64,000 nucleotides of DNA from Danxiaibacter sp048498555 (lineage in GTDB: Bacteria > Bacteroidota > Bacteroidia > Chitinophagales > Chitinophagaceae). The notes under the pieces are model-generated. The model made no database searches. It saw only the letters and a list, made by a program, of their open reading frames with translations, and was not told the origin of the DNA. Location: the NCBI GenBank assembly GCA_048498555.1, contig JBEHXT010000002.1:310001-374000 (forward strand), given 5' to 3'. Position numbers and translations under genes: made by a program. Positions 16,953 through 26,075 of this stretch are shown here, piece by piece; positions within the stretch are counted from its first letter, which is position 1; each line of letters begins with the position of its first letter.

Positions 16953-18659
16953 ATGAACAAACGCTGGAACATATTAAAGGCCGAAGACAGTGATGTAGCT
17001 GCTCTTCAATCTTCATTGGGGATCAATGGCACTATCTGCAAAATTCTGATACAGCGTGGCATCCGCACTTACGATGAAGCCAAATCTTTTTTCCGGCCAC
17101 TGCTGAGCCAACTCCATGACCCCTTTTTAATGAAGGACATGGATAAAGCCATTGACAGAATACAAACCGCTTTTGATCAAAAGGAAAAAATACTGGTATT
17201 TGGAGACTATGATGTAGACGGAACCACATCTGTAGCAAGCATGTTCCAGTTCTTGTCGGCCGTCTACAGTGATGTTGATTTTTATATCCCGCACCGTTAC
17301 AAAGAAGGTTACGGTGTTTCCAAAGCCGGGATAGATTATGCGCTGGAAAGAAATATTACACTGATAATTTCTTTGGATTGTGGTATTAAATCCATCGAAC
17401 TCATTGCATATGCGAAGAGCATGGGCATCGACTTCATTGTTTGCGATCACCACCTGCCTGAAAAAGAATTGCCCGAGGCTGTGGCTATCCTTAATCCAAA
17501 ACAAGCTGATTGCCCATACCCTTTTAAAGAATTGTGTGGTTGTGGCGTTGGATTTAAACTAATGCAGGCTCTAAGTAAAACAATGGGCCTGGCCGACGAA
17601 GCTTATCTACAATATCTTGACCTTGTGGCAACGGCAATAGCAGCAGATATTGTACCTATCATCGGTGAGAACCGGGTATTGGCACATTATGGATTAAAGA
17701 AAGTAAACGACAATCCATCAGTGGGCATAGCAGCACTGATGAAACTGGCGGGTGCACAAAGGCAAATGCTGATCACCAACCTTGTTTTTATCATCGCCCC
17801 AAGAGTGAATGCTGCTGGCAGAATGGATGATGCAAGAAAAGCCGTTCAGCTTTTTATAGAAAAAGACCCGGAAAAAGCGTTTGGGTTTGCCGAAATGCTG
17901 CATAGCGACAACACGGACCGTAAAGAGGCTGATGCCAACATAACAGAAGAAGCTTTAAGCATTATTAATGCTGATATAAAATTAATTGAAAGAAAGACTA
18001 CCGTCATTTACCAGGAACACTGGCACAAAGGCGTAGTTGGAATTGTTGCATCAAGGCTTATTGATAAAGGATACTACAGACCAACAGTTATTCTCACCAG
18101 GAGTGGAGAAATTGTGGCAGGAAGCGCAAGAAGCGTTGCCGGTTTTAATTTATATGAAGCGGTACATGCATGCCGTGAACACTTGCTGGGTTATGGAGGA
18201 CATTTTGCAGCCGCAGGTATGACACTCGCTCTTGAAAACGTAGAGGCCTTCAGCAACAAGTTCGAAGAAGTAGTGTCCAATATGATTGACGACAGCCTTT
18301 TAATTCCAGAGATTGTAATTGATGCGGAAGCGGGACTAAATGAACTCACACTCAAATTCTACGATATAATTTCCCAGATGGAGCCTTTTGGGCCAGATAA
18401 TATGCGTCCCATATTTCTTGCGCGTAATGTTTTTGATACAGGCTATTCAAAACTTGTAAAGGATAAACATGTGCGGTTTGATGTTAAACAAAACAACAGC
18501 AGGCTTACGGGAATTGGGTTCGATATGGCAGAAAAACTGCCTATTATCCAGTCCGGAACAGGTTTCGATATTGTCTTTACAGCTGAACTAAACGAATGGA
18601 ACGGCGACAGGACTGTTCAAATGAAGGTTATTGATGTACGTGAAAGTCATACGTTATAA
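16953..18659 (+). CDS. recJ: Single-stranded-DNA-specific exonuclease RecJ
   Basis: A 5'-3' exonuclease on single-stranded DNA, used in recombination and mismatch repair. The DHH domain shows VFGDYDVDGTTS (motif I), SLDCG (motif II) and VCDHHLPE (motif III); the DHHA1 domain shows GYGGHFAAAGMTL; an OB-like C-terminal domain follows. The 568-residue length is normal. It starts on the base after the stop of the polyprenyl synthase gene. Its last codons (for Thr-Leu-stop) already lie within the inverted-word element that fills the gap to the next gene. Confidence 0.95.
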   Translation: MNKRWNILKAEDSDVAALQSSLGINGTICKILIQRGIRTYDEAKSFFRPLLSQLHDPFLMKDMDKAIDRIQTAFDQKEKILVFGDYDVDGTTSVASMFQFLSAVYSDVDFYIPHRYKEGYGVSKAGIDYALERNITLIISLDCGIKSIELIAYAKSMGIDFIVCDHHLPEKELPEAVAILNPKQADCPYPFKELCGCGVGFKLMQALSKTMGLADEAYLQYLDLVATAIAADIVPIIGENRVLAHYGLKKVNDNPSVGIAALMKLAGAQRQMLITNLVFIIAPRVNAAGRMDDARKAVQLFIEKDPEKAFGFAEMLHSDNTDRKEADANITEEALSIINADIKLIERKTTVIYQEHWHKGVVGIVASRLIDKGYYRPTVILTRSGEIVAGSARSVAGFNLYEAVHACREHLLGYGGHFAAAGMTLALENVEAFSNKFEEVVSNMIDDSLLIPEIVIDAEAGLNELTLKFYDIISQMEPFGPDNMRPIFLARNVFDTGYSKLVKDKHVRFDVKQNNSRLTGIGFDMAEKLPIIQSGTGFDIVFTAELNEWNGDRTVQMKVIDVRESHTL

Positions 18660-18762
18660 GTTGTAAGCTATACATTTTACGTTGATCCTACGAACATGAT
18701 ATACTTTCTTTAATCCGATACGATAAACGTAAAACGTATAACTTACTACTTACAACCTTAAT
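18649..18762. repeat. Inverted-word element, TTATACGTT family, copy 1
   Basis: The left arm (about 18657-18683) holds taagttgtaag and atacattttacgtt; the right arm (18725-18760) holds the reverse complement words aaacgtaaaacgtata and acttacaacctta. The loop is about 40 nt. It lies between convergent genes (recJ and the dehydrogenase), where it could end transcription from both sides. The words recur at 31210, 32343, 41550 and 56261. Confidence 0.75.
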
Positions 18763-19693
18763 GGCTATTGATCATTTTAATAAGGTTCTCAACAGCGGCG
18801 CTGCCCTGCCTTTCCACACTTTCGTATGTGCGCGAACCTATGTGGGGTGTGATTAACACATTATCCCAATCTTTCATGGCATAATTTTCTGGCATGGGTT
18901 CTATATCCAATACATCAGCCAGATAACCTGCAATGATATTGTTTTCGAGACCGAATTTTACAGCATCAATATCTATGAGTTTTCCCCTGGCGGTATTTAT
19001 GATGATAACACCTGGTTTCAGTGTATTTTCTACCAGATCCTGGTTAATTAGCCTCTCAGTTTGTGGTGTGTGCGGAACATGTAATGTGATAATATCGCTT
19101 TGGGCGGCAAGATCCTTGAACGTTTCCTGCATTTTTACACCATATTTTTCAGCTATCTCCGGCTTCGCATATGGATCGTAAGCGATAACATTCAGGCCAA
19201 ATGCAGCCCCTCTTTTTGCTACTTCCACTCCTATCGCACCGAGCCCAACAATGCCGATAGTCTTGCCAAAAATTTCGCGGTTCACATATCTCTTCCAGCC
19301 ACCAGCTTTTGTAACGTTGTACTCTAAGTGAATATTCTTACAAAAACTAAATAGCAATGCAAATACATGTTCCGATACAGAAACCTGGTTAACACCTGGG
19401 CAATTTGTTACCGGAATTCCCAGTTCTTTAGCTTTAACCAAATCAATTCTATCCAATCCAACACCATATTTGGAAATATATTTCAGCTTACCATTTTTAC
19501 CTTTTTCCAATACCGGCGCTGTCAAGTCATCGTCGCCACAAATCAATGCGTCATACTGATCAATGATAGGCATCAACTGCTCTTCTGTTAATGGCCCACG
19601 CAATGCGTCAATTTCAAAATCCTGGCTTTTCAATAAGTCCTGATGCTTTCCGGGTGTGTCCTGGAAAGATGTGGTCGTCAACAATACTTTCAT
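18758..19693 (-). CDS. D-isomer-specific 2-hydroxyacid dehydrogenase (phosphoglycerate dehydrogenase-like)
   Basis: NAD-dependent oxidation or reduction of a 2-hydroxy/2-keto acid. In 311 residues the catalytic set is complete: Arg in NTARGKLID, Glu in DIEPMP, His in ITPHIGS; the Rossmann fold shows GIVGLGAIGVEVAK. No ACT regulatory domain is present, unlike a full SerA. It is the last gene of a six-gene minus-strand cluster with an HpaI-type aldolase and a CMP-sugar synthetase, so its substrate is more likely a sugar-acid intermediate than 3-phosphoglycerate, but serine synthesis is not excluded. Confidence 0.85.
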   Translation of the reverse strand: MKVLLTTTSFQDTPGKHQDLLKSQDFEIDALRGPLTEEQLMPIIDQYDALICGDDDLTAPVLEKGKNGKLKYISKYGVGLDRIDLVKAKELGIPVTNCPGVNQVSVSEHVFALLFSFCKNIHLEYNVTKAGGWKRYVNREIFGKTIGIVGLGAIGVEVAKRGAAFGLNVIAYDPYAKPEIAEKYGVKMQETFKDLAAQSDIITLHVPHTPQTERLINQDLVENTLKPGVIIINTARGKLIDIDAVKFGLENNIIAGYLADVLDIEPMPENYAMKDWDNVLITPHIGSRTYESVERQGSAAVENLIKMINSH

Positions 19694-19784
19694 GATGAAA
19701 AAAGAATTAAATGATAGATTGCGGCCTCTAACATTTTGCGAGGCGACGCAACATCTTTAATGGGTTTAGAGAGGTTTTTTCAGA

Positions 19785-20429
19785 TTAAAAACGATTCAGC
19801 ACTTTTTCTAACTCTGTGATATCGTTTATTGAGCATCCTTTGTAATTATTAAATAAAGAAGCATTCTCATCCGTTTTTCTTAAGATGAACGGAATTCCTG
19901 CAACAGAAGCAGCTTCATAATCTGCCATCGCATCTCCTACGAAAACAGTTTCATGCTGATCAAGAGCGTTATCTCTTATAATTTTCTGCGTCCAAAATGT
20001 TTTCTTTTCAGGAGAACCGTATGCCTCATGAAAGTATTTATTCCATTGCTTTTGATTAAGGATATCCCTTATCTCGCCAGTCGGCGTTCCAGTCACTATC
20101 CAGCAATGAAAATAAGATGCATAAGCTTTAAGGAAATCGCTGGCACCGCTCACTTCTTTTGCATCCAACACGCCTTGTAAAACAAGGTCAGAATATTTAT
20201 CTGCCAGTTCATTTACCTGTTGCGGAGTAAGATCAATTCCAAGATATTCTTTATGCCAATATTTAATTTTTTCGAAGCGGGAAACGCCACCATTCTGTAA
20301 ATGATGTTCTACCACCTTGTCAGCTATTTCGTCCCCATATTGCTTATACAATTGACGGAAAGCTTCGGCCTTTACCTGTACGGATTCTACGAGAACGCCG
20401 TCAAAATCAAATAATATGTTCCTTACCAT
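19785..20429 (-). CDS. HAD-family hydrolase, phosphatase-like
   Basis: A 214-residue haloacid dehalogenase-type phosphatase. The nucleophile motif is FDFDGVLVES, motif II is VTGTP, the conserved Lys lies in GSPEKKTFW, and the acidic motif is FVGDAMADYEAA. A helical cap domain (about 18-90) places it in the Gph/beta-phosphoglucomutase-like subclass C1. Within the cluster the simplest role is removal of a phosphate from a keto-deoxy sugar acid before CMP activation, as KdsC or NeuB-partner phosphatases do (inference). Confidence 0.85.
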   Translation of the reverse strand: MVRNILFDFDGVLVESVQVKAEAFRQLYKQYGDEIADKVVEHHLQNGGVSRFEKIKYWHKEYLGIDLTPQQVNELADKYSDLVLQGVLDAKEVSGASDFLKAYASYFHCWIVTGTPTGEIRDILNQKQWNKYFHEAYGSPEKKTFWTQKIIRDNALDQHETVFVGDAMADYEAASVAGIPFILRKTDENASLFNNYKGCSINDITELEKVLNRF

Positions 20430-20605
20430 AGAGAAAGCTCGTTTTAATTACGAAATACTTTACCAATCCATTAATTGGCCTTCTCAGGATAGATTTTACA
20501 GATCTTTCAGGGATATTTAAAGGAGCTACTTTGATCGATTTTCTTTGTTAACAATATTAACGGCAGACTACTAACCCATCCGCGTTATCAACAAAAATAA
20601 CTAAA

Positions 20606-21487
20606 CTAGTCCGGATTTTTACCATACACGGCTTTAATGCATTCCAGTATACCCTGTCCCATATCAATATGCGGATTGGCTACCAGTTTCCTGCTTAAAG
20701 TAGGTGTATAGGAATAAGGTGAAAACTGGTAATGATTGTGATATTCTCCGCTTTTAAGCGAAATCTCAATTCTGTTACCCAATATTTCCCTTATTAATTC
20801 AAACAACTCAATACGCTTCATTTTTTCTGTTCCGGTGAAGATTACATGTTCATTTTTAAACTCCTCGCTTTCAATCACGTCAACGGAGAGTTTTGCTGCG
20901 TCTGCAGCATGTATATATTCACGTATCTCGTTTCCGTCTCCACCGTGCTCAATTTTACCGGTTCTTATAGCGCTCTCAACAAGATTATAAATATAATTAT
21001 TGTCGAATTCCTGCTCGGCGTACACTGAGCCATATCTTAATACAGTAAAATTCAGGCCATATTTTATAGAGTATTCCTCAACCACTTTTTCTGAAGCGAG
21101 TTTACTTATTCCATAAAAAGAGCCTTTGTCGCTCATAGCATAAGCGCTGCTGGCATAAACAAATCTTTTTACACCTGTTTGCACACAGCCGTCAAGCACA
21201 TTTATGTTTCCCAACACGTTCAGCTGCATTGTCTGAAAAGGAAACTTAATCGCCTTGTCCAGATTAGCAAAGCCAGCCAGGTTATACACTACATCAAACT
21301 TGTGTTCATTAAGTGCTGCGGCCACCTTTTCGCGCTCAAGAATATCCATTTCCACATAGCCCATCTTTTCCTTGTGCCGAGCGGGTTGCTGCCGGTCTAA
21401 AACAACCACCTCGTAATTGCGTTTTAATAACTCTGCAACAAGGTACTGTCCTAAAAAACCGCTTCCGCCAAATACAGCTACTTTCAT
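20606..21487 (-). CDS. NAD-dependent epimerase/dehydratase
   Basis: Extended short-chain dehydrogenase of 293 residues. The nucleotide site is GGSGFLGQYL, the catalytic pair is YGISK (Tyr and Lys), and YASSAYA supplies the Ser. Family members act on nucleotide sugars (epimerisation, dehydration or reduction at C4). The reaction cannot be fixed from sequence. It follows the aldolase gene by 10 bp in the same operon. Confidence 0.88.
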   Translation of the reverse strand: MKVAVFGGSGFLGQYLVAELLKRNYEVVVLDRQQPARHKEKMGYVEMDILEREKVAAALNEHKFDVVYNLAGFANLDKAIKFPFQTMQLNVLGNINVLDGCVQTGVKRFVYASSAYAMSDKGSFYGISKLASEKVVEEYSIKYGLNFTVLRYGSVYAEQEFDNNYIYNLVESAIRTGKIEHGGDGNEIREYIHAADAAKLSVDVIESEEFKNEHVIFTGTEKMKRIELFELIREILGNRIEISLKSGEYHNHYQFSPYSYTPTLSRKLVANPHIDMGQGILECIKAVYGKNPD

Positions 21488-21497
21488 TTTTGTAAGT

Positions 21498-22280
21498 TTA
21501 AACGGACTGCTTCAGCAAGGCCATTTGCTCACGGGCTTTATCGCCTAAAAAGAAAAAGTCTATGCTAAAGGCTAAAAAAGTATATCCCTTATTCACCTTT
21601 TCCATCACTTTATTGTAATCAGACTGAATAACATGGAAACCAAGCGGTTTGCCCGATTTCAGCATTACTTCATCTATTCGTGCCAATGCTTTCTGAACAT
21701 CCGGGTGATCGTAGTTACCGGGCATACCCATAGAAGCGGACAGGTCGTAAGGACCAACAATGATGCCATCTATTCCTTCTATGGCAACAATTTCTTCCAG
21801 ATTTTGCACCGCTTCAATATGTTCAATCTGTGCAATCACCACAGCTTCATTCGTTAACCAATCTTTGTATTCTTCGAAAGCAATGCCGTAGTTCTGCGCG
21901 CGGTTCAATCCTACTCCTCGTTTGCCAACGGGCGGGTACTTTACAAATTCAACCGCCATTTTCGCCTCTTCAGCATTTTTAACTGTTGGCACAATAACAC
22001 CATCAACACCTGCGTCCAGCACACGTTTAATAATCACTTCCTCGTTCTTACTTACACGTGCCAGCGCTTTCATTCCTTTTCCCTGAATAATAGCCGTCAG
22101 GTTCATTACCTGGGATATATCAATCGCAGCGTGTTCAAGATCCAACGTAAGCCACTCAAAGCCAGCCGTTGCCATAATTTCAACCACAGACTGGTGAGGT
22201 ATTGTTAACCATGAACCTATTGTCAATTGCCTGTTCTGAAGCTTCTTTTTTAAAGACCAATCAGGAGAAATATTTTTCAT
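21498..22280 (-). CDS. HpcH/HpaI-type class II pyruvate aldolase
   Basis: Metal-dependent aldolase of 260 residues which joins or splits pyruvate and an aldehyde. The hallmark start GSWLTIPHQSVVEIMATAG and LDLEHAAID are present, with the metal-ligand Glu and Asp motifs IAQIEHIEAV and IIVGPYDLS, as in KDR and HpaI aldolases. In a cluster with a CMP-sugar synthetase it could form a keto-deoxy acid from pyruvate in place of the PEP-dependent NeuB type synthase. Its start overlaps the yhcH stop by 20 bp. Confidence 0.9.
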   Translation of the reverse strand: MKNISPDWSLKKKLQNRQLTIGSWLTIPHQSVVEIMATAGFEWLTLDLEHAAIDISQVMNLTAIIQGKGMKALARVSKNEEVIIKRVLDAGVDGVIVPTVKNAEEAKMAVEFVKYPPVGKRGVGLNRAQNYGIAFEEYKDWLTNEAVVIAQIEHIEAVQNLEEIVAIEGIDGIIVGPYDLSASMGMPGNYDHPDVQKALARIDEVMLKSGKPLGFHVIQSDYNKVMEKVNKGYTFLAFSIDFFFLGDKAREQMALLKQSV

Positions 22281-22731
22281 ATATCTTAATTACTATTTTT
22301 TTAACAGGCCCGTTTTCTGTCTGATAATTTAGGTTGGGCAGATGCGCATCATTTGGAAAGAAAACAGCACTGTTTTCCTGGTTCAATATGACGTCTGCGA
22401 TTTTTGCATTGGCCGAAGGCGTAAAAAATTCGCAATCTATTTCGCTGCTGTAAGGGTCAGTAGTGTCTAATAATCCTCTTTTGTATATTTCCACCTTTTC
22501 ATTGCCGGAAATAAGTGTTTGGATATCTACGTACTGATTGTGCGCCTCAACCTGGTTATTATTGTCAGCGGTTGTGTTATATGAAAGAACTTTTGCAAAG
22601 ACTTCCTCTCCAATTAAAGGGTAAGTGCCGTCTTCTGTATCTGAAGAAGCTTTGGCAATAAAATCACTGATAAGCGCACCGGCCTTATCATCTACGTGTT
22701 TTAAAATATGCTCTATTGTTCCTACTATCAT
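22261..22731 (-). CDS. YhcH/YjgK/YiaL family protein
   Basis: Cupin-fold protein of 156 residues with the family motifs EAHNQYVDIQ, a Glu-rich metal site (EKVEIYKR), and FFPNDAHLPN. Relatives are found in sialic acid operons (YhcH of E. coli) and as EbgC; a role in opening or mutarotating sugar rings, or in handling sialic acid anomers, has been proposed. Here it overlaps the cytidylyltransferase gene by 4 bp (ATGA) and the aldolase by 20 bp, so it is tightly bound to that pathway. Confidence 0.88.
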   Translation of the reverse strand: MIVGTIEHILKHVDDKAGALISDFIAKASSDTEDGTYPLIGEEVFAKVLSYNTTADNNNQVEAHNQYVDIQTLISGNEKVEIYKRGLLDTTDPYSSEIDCEFFTPSANAKIADVILNQENSAVFFPNDAHLPNLNYQTENGPVKKIVIKIYEKYFS

Positions 22732-23405
22732 AGCTGGTTGTTTAGTCTTTGTTGATGTAAAGCTTCCGCCAGGATAAAGTCCTGCGGGTTATCGATATCA
22801 ATAGCCTCTATTTTATCCATCGGAAACATAAGCGGGCTTAAGCCGATTCTCTTCTTACCGGCACCATGAAACGCCTCTTTGGTAAAAATGTAAAAGTTAG
22901 AATTTTCTTCATAAACCGGGGGGAGGTCCTGGGTTCTGATCAGCTCAGCCGGGTTATGATTTACCGCCGAGCCATCCTTCCAATACAACCTGGTTTGCAA
23001 ACATGTTACTGAAAATACAGAATCGTATTTCTCCTTATTGTTCTGATACTTTTCAATGGCCTTGTCCAGCGTACCAAATGTTAAGAGCGGATTTGTTGAA
23101 TGTGTTTGAATATACAGGTTGGCAGGCACCTTTTCCATATCGTAGGCAATGATATCGTTCATCGGAACCATATCGCCATGCAACTCTACCGGCCTGTCTA
23201 CTATTTCTATGGAAGGAAAATTAGCATTGGCGTCAGCTTTAATTTTTTCGCTGTCGGTATCTATCACAATTTTAGTGATATAGGAAGAAGACAGTAATTG
23301 CTTAACAATTACATGATACAGCGGCTGGCCATTAAATAATCTTAAATTCTTATTGGGTACCCTTTCAGAATTACCTTTCATGGGTAATAAAGCAACTATT
23401 TCCAT
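22728..23405 (-). CDS. Acylneuraminate cytidylyltransferase family protein (CMP-sugar acid synthetase)
   Basis: Joins CMP to a 2-keto sugar acid such as a sialic acid, legionaminic acid or Kdo-like sugar. The 225-residue protein has the P-loop-like start LLPMKGNSERVPNKNLR, with the expected Arg and Lys, then IVIDTDSEKI and QTHSTNPLL. It is the first gene of the cluster. The length matches the short NeuA form with no C-terminal esterase domain. The actual sugar is not known; no NeuB or NeuC gene lies in the window. Confidence 0.88.
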   Translation of the reverse strand: MEIVALLPMKGNSERVPNKNLRLFNGQPLYHVIVKQLLSSSYITKIVIDTDSEKIKADANANFPSIEIVDRPVELHGDMVPMNDIIAYDMEKVPANLYIQTHSTNPLLTFGTLDKAIEKYQNNKEKYDSVFSVTCLQTRLYWKDGSAVNHNPAELIRTQDLPPVYEENSNFYIFTKEAFHGAGKKRIGLSPLMFPMDKIEAIDIDNPQDFILAEALHQQRLNNQL

Positions 23406-23519
23406 ATCTGAATATACTATTGAAAATTTGACTTTTTATCGCTTTAACAATCACAGGATATAGAAAGATTCAAAATTTGTAAGGTCTATTACAGGAATGG
23501 AAAATGATGTAAGCTGATA

Positions 23520-23647
23520 CAAATATAAGAGGCTCAATCAAATTTAAAAGATTTTTATTGTGTTTCTGGCGGAAAAGTTCAAATTTTCCCAAAAGCTATT
23601 ACCAGACTAATTTAATAGGGTATTGCGTTATAAATGTCTTATCTTGC
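23520..23647. promoter_or_regulatory. Divergent promoter region between the sugar cluster and the cys genes
   Basis: The 267-bp gap contains TATATTTG on the minus strand (23527-23520), an exact -7 match giving a leader of about 108 nt to the cytidylyltransferase gene, and TATCTTGC on the plus strand (23640-23647), a -7 variant 25 bp before cysQ. No convincing -33 elements. Confidence 0.4.
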
Positions 23648-23672
23648 GGCATTCCTATAATTTCTATATGAG

Positions 23673-24530
23673 ATGAATGATCAGTATTTGTTGCCTGCGA
23701 TTAACGCGGCTTTAAAGGCGGGAGCGTTAATTGCAGAGGTTTACGGGCAAGATTTTGCAGTAGAAATAAAGAAAGACAATTCTCCATTAACGCTCGCAGA
23801 TAAGTTATCTCATGAGGCCATAACGGAAAGTCTTGCGCATTTCAATATTCCCATCATTAGCGAAGAGGGTACTCCCGTTCCTTTTGAAGAAAGGAAGCAT
23901 TGGAAACAATTGTGGATGATTGACCCACTTGATGGCACCAAAGAGTTCATTAGAAAAAATGCAGATTTCACCGTAAATATTGCATTAATACATGCGGGGT
24001 TACCGGTTTTAGGTGTGATATATGCGCCGGTTACCGGCAAATTGTATTTTGGAACGGAAGAATCGGGAAGTTTTATTGCAATCATTAATAACCATAGCAA
24101 CATTACCGACATACAAGTACTGGCAGATACCGCTGAAAGGCTTCCTTTCACGCAAACATCCATTTATACTATTGTGGCTAGCCGCCTGCATTCATCCAGC
24201 GAAACAGCCACATTTATAGCGGAGAAAACCAGGCTGCATTCAAATGTAGATTTAATGCATGCGGGTAGCTCTTTAAAACTGTGCATGGTAGCCGAAGGCC
24301 AGGCTGATATTTATCCCCGCCTGGCGCCAACAATGGAGTGGGATACCGCTGCAGGGCATGCTGTGGCCAAATTTGCCGGATGCCGGGTTTACCAGTATGA
24401 ATCTGGCGCAGAACTCGCTTATAACAAGGAAAATCTGCTTAACCCCTGGTTTATTGTTGAAAAAGCAGGCGACGATTTCTATAATGTCTTGCAACCTGCA
24501 TTATCTAAAGAAAAAAATATGAATATTTGA
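23673..24530 (+). CDS. cysQ: 3'(2'),5'-bisphosphate nucleotidase CysQ
   Basis: Removes the 3' phosphate from PAP, the by-product of PAPS-using sulfotransferases or reductases. The inositol-phosphatase-fold metal motifs are WMIDPLDGTKEF and EWDTAAGHAV; SEEG lies in the first site. The 285-residue length is slightly above the E. coli protein (246). It starts the cysQ-cysC-cysD-cysN operon; ATG at 23673 was chosen because an ATG five bases before is closed at once by TGA. Confidence 0.93.
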   Translation: MNDQYLLPAINAALKAGALIAEVYGQDFAVEIKKDNSPLTLADKLSHEAITESLAHFNIPIISEEGTPVPFEERKHWKQLWMIDPLDGTKEFIRKNADFTVNIALIHAGLPVLGVIYAPVTGKLYFGTEESGSFIAIINNHSNITDIQVLADTAERLPFTQTSIYTIVASRLHSSSETATFIAEKTRLHSNVDLMHAGSSLKLCMVAEGQADIYPRLAPTMEWDTAAGHAVAKFAGCRVYQYESGAELAYNKENLLNPWFIVEKAGDDFYNVLQPALSKEKNMNI

Positions 24531-24563
24531 GCTACAAACCAATGTAGCCAACCAGGAGTAGAC

Positions 24564-25163
24564 ATGAGCAAAAAAGTGTACACAATAGAACATGCTTATA
24601 AGATTTGCAAGATGGACCGTATGCGAAAGAACGGCCATCTGCCCGCGTGTTTGTGGTTTACCGGTCTATCCGGATCGGGAAAAAGTACACTGGCTAACCT
24701 GGTTGAACAAGAGTTGTATTCCAATGGATTTCTCACCTACTCACTAGATGGCGACAATATCAGAAAGGGCTTAAACAAGGATCTCGATTTCACTGAAAAC
24801 GCGCGTACGGAAAACATGCGACGTATAGGGGAAGTATCCAAAATTTTATGCGATGCGGGCGTTATCGTTTTAGCGGCATTTGTATCGCCCCTAAAAAAAC
24901 ACCGACATATGTTGCGTGAAGTGATTGGAGATAACTTTGTTGAAATATTTGTTGACACACCTATTGAAATCTGTGAACAGCGCGATATTAAAGGGTTGTA
25001 TCAAAAAGCCCGCGCGGGAGAAATAAGTAATTTTACAGGCATCTCGTCGCCTTTTGAGCGGCCGGAGCATCCGGATATCCATATTGTTACCCAGGATGAA
25101 ACCATTGATGAATCAGTACACAAAATTTTAAACTATATAATACCAAAGATCAAAATCAATTGA
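24564..25163 (+). CDS. cysC: Adenylylsulfate kinase
   Basis: Phosphorylates APS to PAPS. The P-loop is GLSGSGKST, followed by the family motifs DGDNIRKGLN, FTENARTENMRRIGEV and the lid region. It is a stand-alone enzyme of 199 residues, not fused to CysN. A good ribosome site (aggag) lies 9 bp upstream. A separate cysC points to PAPS made for sulfotransferases, or for a PAPS-type reductase elsewhere. Confidence 0.95.
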   Translation: MSKKVYTIEHAYKICKMDRMRKNGHLPACLWFTGLSGSGKSTLANLVEQELYSNGFLTYSLDGDNIRKGLNKDLDFTENARTENMRRIGEVSKILCDAGVIVLAAFVSPLKKHRHMLREVIGDNFVEIFVDTPIEICEQRDIKGLYQKARAGEISNFTGISSPFERPEHPDIHIVTQDETIDESVHKILNYIIPKIKIN

Positions 25164-25169
25164 TGAACA

Positions 25170-26075
25170 ATGCATAAATACTATCTCAATCATTTACAGG
25201 AACTGGAGTCGGAGGCCATTTTTGTGATCCGTGAAGTGGTGGCGCAATTCGACAGGCCAGCCATTTTGTTTTCTGGTGGAAAAGATTCTATAGTAGTTAC
25301 CCATCTTGCAAAAAAAGCATTCTGGCCGGCAAAAATTCCGATGCCGCTTATACATATCGACACAGGTCATAATTTTCCTGAAACAATGGCGTTTCGCGAT
25401 AACCTTGTGGAGACACTTGGTGTTCAGCTTATTGTTGGTTCTGTCGAAGAGTCTCTCCGTAAAGGGCGTGTTAAGGAAGAAACAGGCCTGAATGCGAGCC
25501 GTAACGCGTTGCAGATTACAACACTACTCGATACTATCGAAGAGCACAAAATAGATGCAGCGATTGGCGGTGCAAGAAGAGATGAAGAAAAAGCAAGGGC
25601 AAAAGAAAGGTTCTTTTCACACCGAGATGATTTCGGCCAGTGGGATCCTAAAAATCAGCGCCCGGAATTATGGAACATCTTTAACGGCCGTAAGCACCAG
25701 GGTGAACATTTTCGTGTTTTCCCAATAAGTAACTGGACGGAAATGGACGTATGGAACTACATCATGCACCAAAACATACAGATCCCTTCATTGTATTTTG
25801 CCCATGAAAGAGAGGTTGTATACAGGGATAATACCTGGTTGCCAGCTTCTGAATTCCTGGCATTGCGCGAAGGTGAGGCCGTTGAAAAACGTATTATCCG
25901 GTTCAGGACACTTGGTGATATTACCATTACCGGCGGTATTGAATCTGAGGCTGATACTTTGCAGAAAATCGTGGATGAAGTTTCTGCTGTACGCAGCACT
26001 GAACGTGGGAACCGTGGCGATGATAAACGTTCTGAAACTGCCATGGAAGACAGGAAGAAGCTGGGCTACTTTTAG
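25170..26075 (+). CDS. cysD: Sulfate adenylyltransferase subunit 2
   Basis: Catalytic subunit of heterodimeric ATP sulfurylase, which makes APS from sulfate and ATP. The PP-loop is LFSGGKDSIV; further family motifs are HIDTGHNFPE, GGARRDEEKARAKER and FPISNWTEMDVW. Length 301 residues is normal. It starts 6 bp after cysC. The next gene, its GTPase partner, is set apart by a 99-bp spacer full of low-complexity words. Confidence 0.95.
   Translation: MHKYYLNHLQELESEAIFVIREVVAQFDRPAILFSGGKDSIVVTHLAKKAFWPAKIPMPLIHIDTGHNFPETMAFRDNLVETLGVQLIVGSVEESLRKGRVKEETGLNASRNALQITTLLDTIEEHKIDAAIGGARRDEEKARAKERFFSHRDDFGQWDPKNQRPELWNIFNGRKHQGEHFRVFPISNWTEMDVWNYIMHQNIQIPSLYFAHEREVVYRDNTWLPASEFLALREGEAVEKRIIRFRTLGDITITGGIESEADTLQKIVDEVSAVRSTERGNRGDDKRSETAMEDRKKLGYF

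Noticed and set aside
18649..18762. Simple terminator as full explanation of the word elements
   Set aside because: Arms are long, imperfect, AT-rich, with large loops and no T-run, and some lie inside operons (41550) or between same-strand genes (31210).
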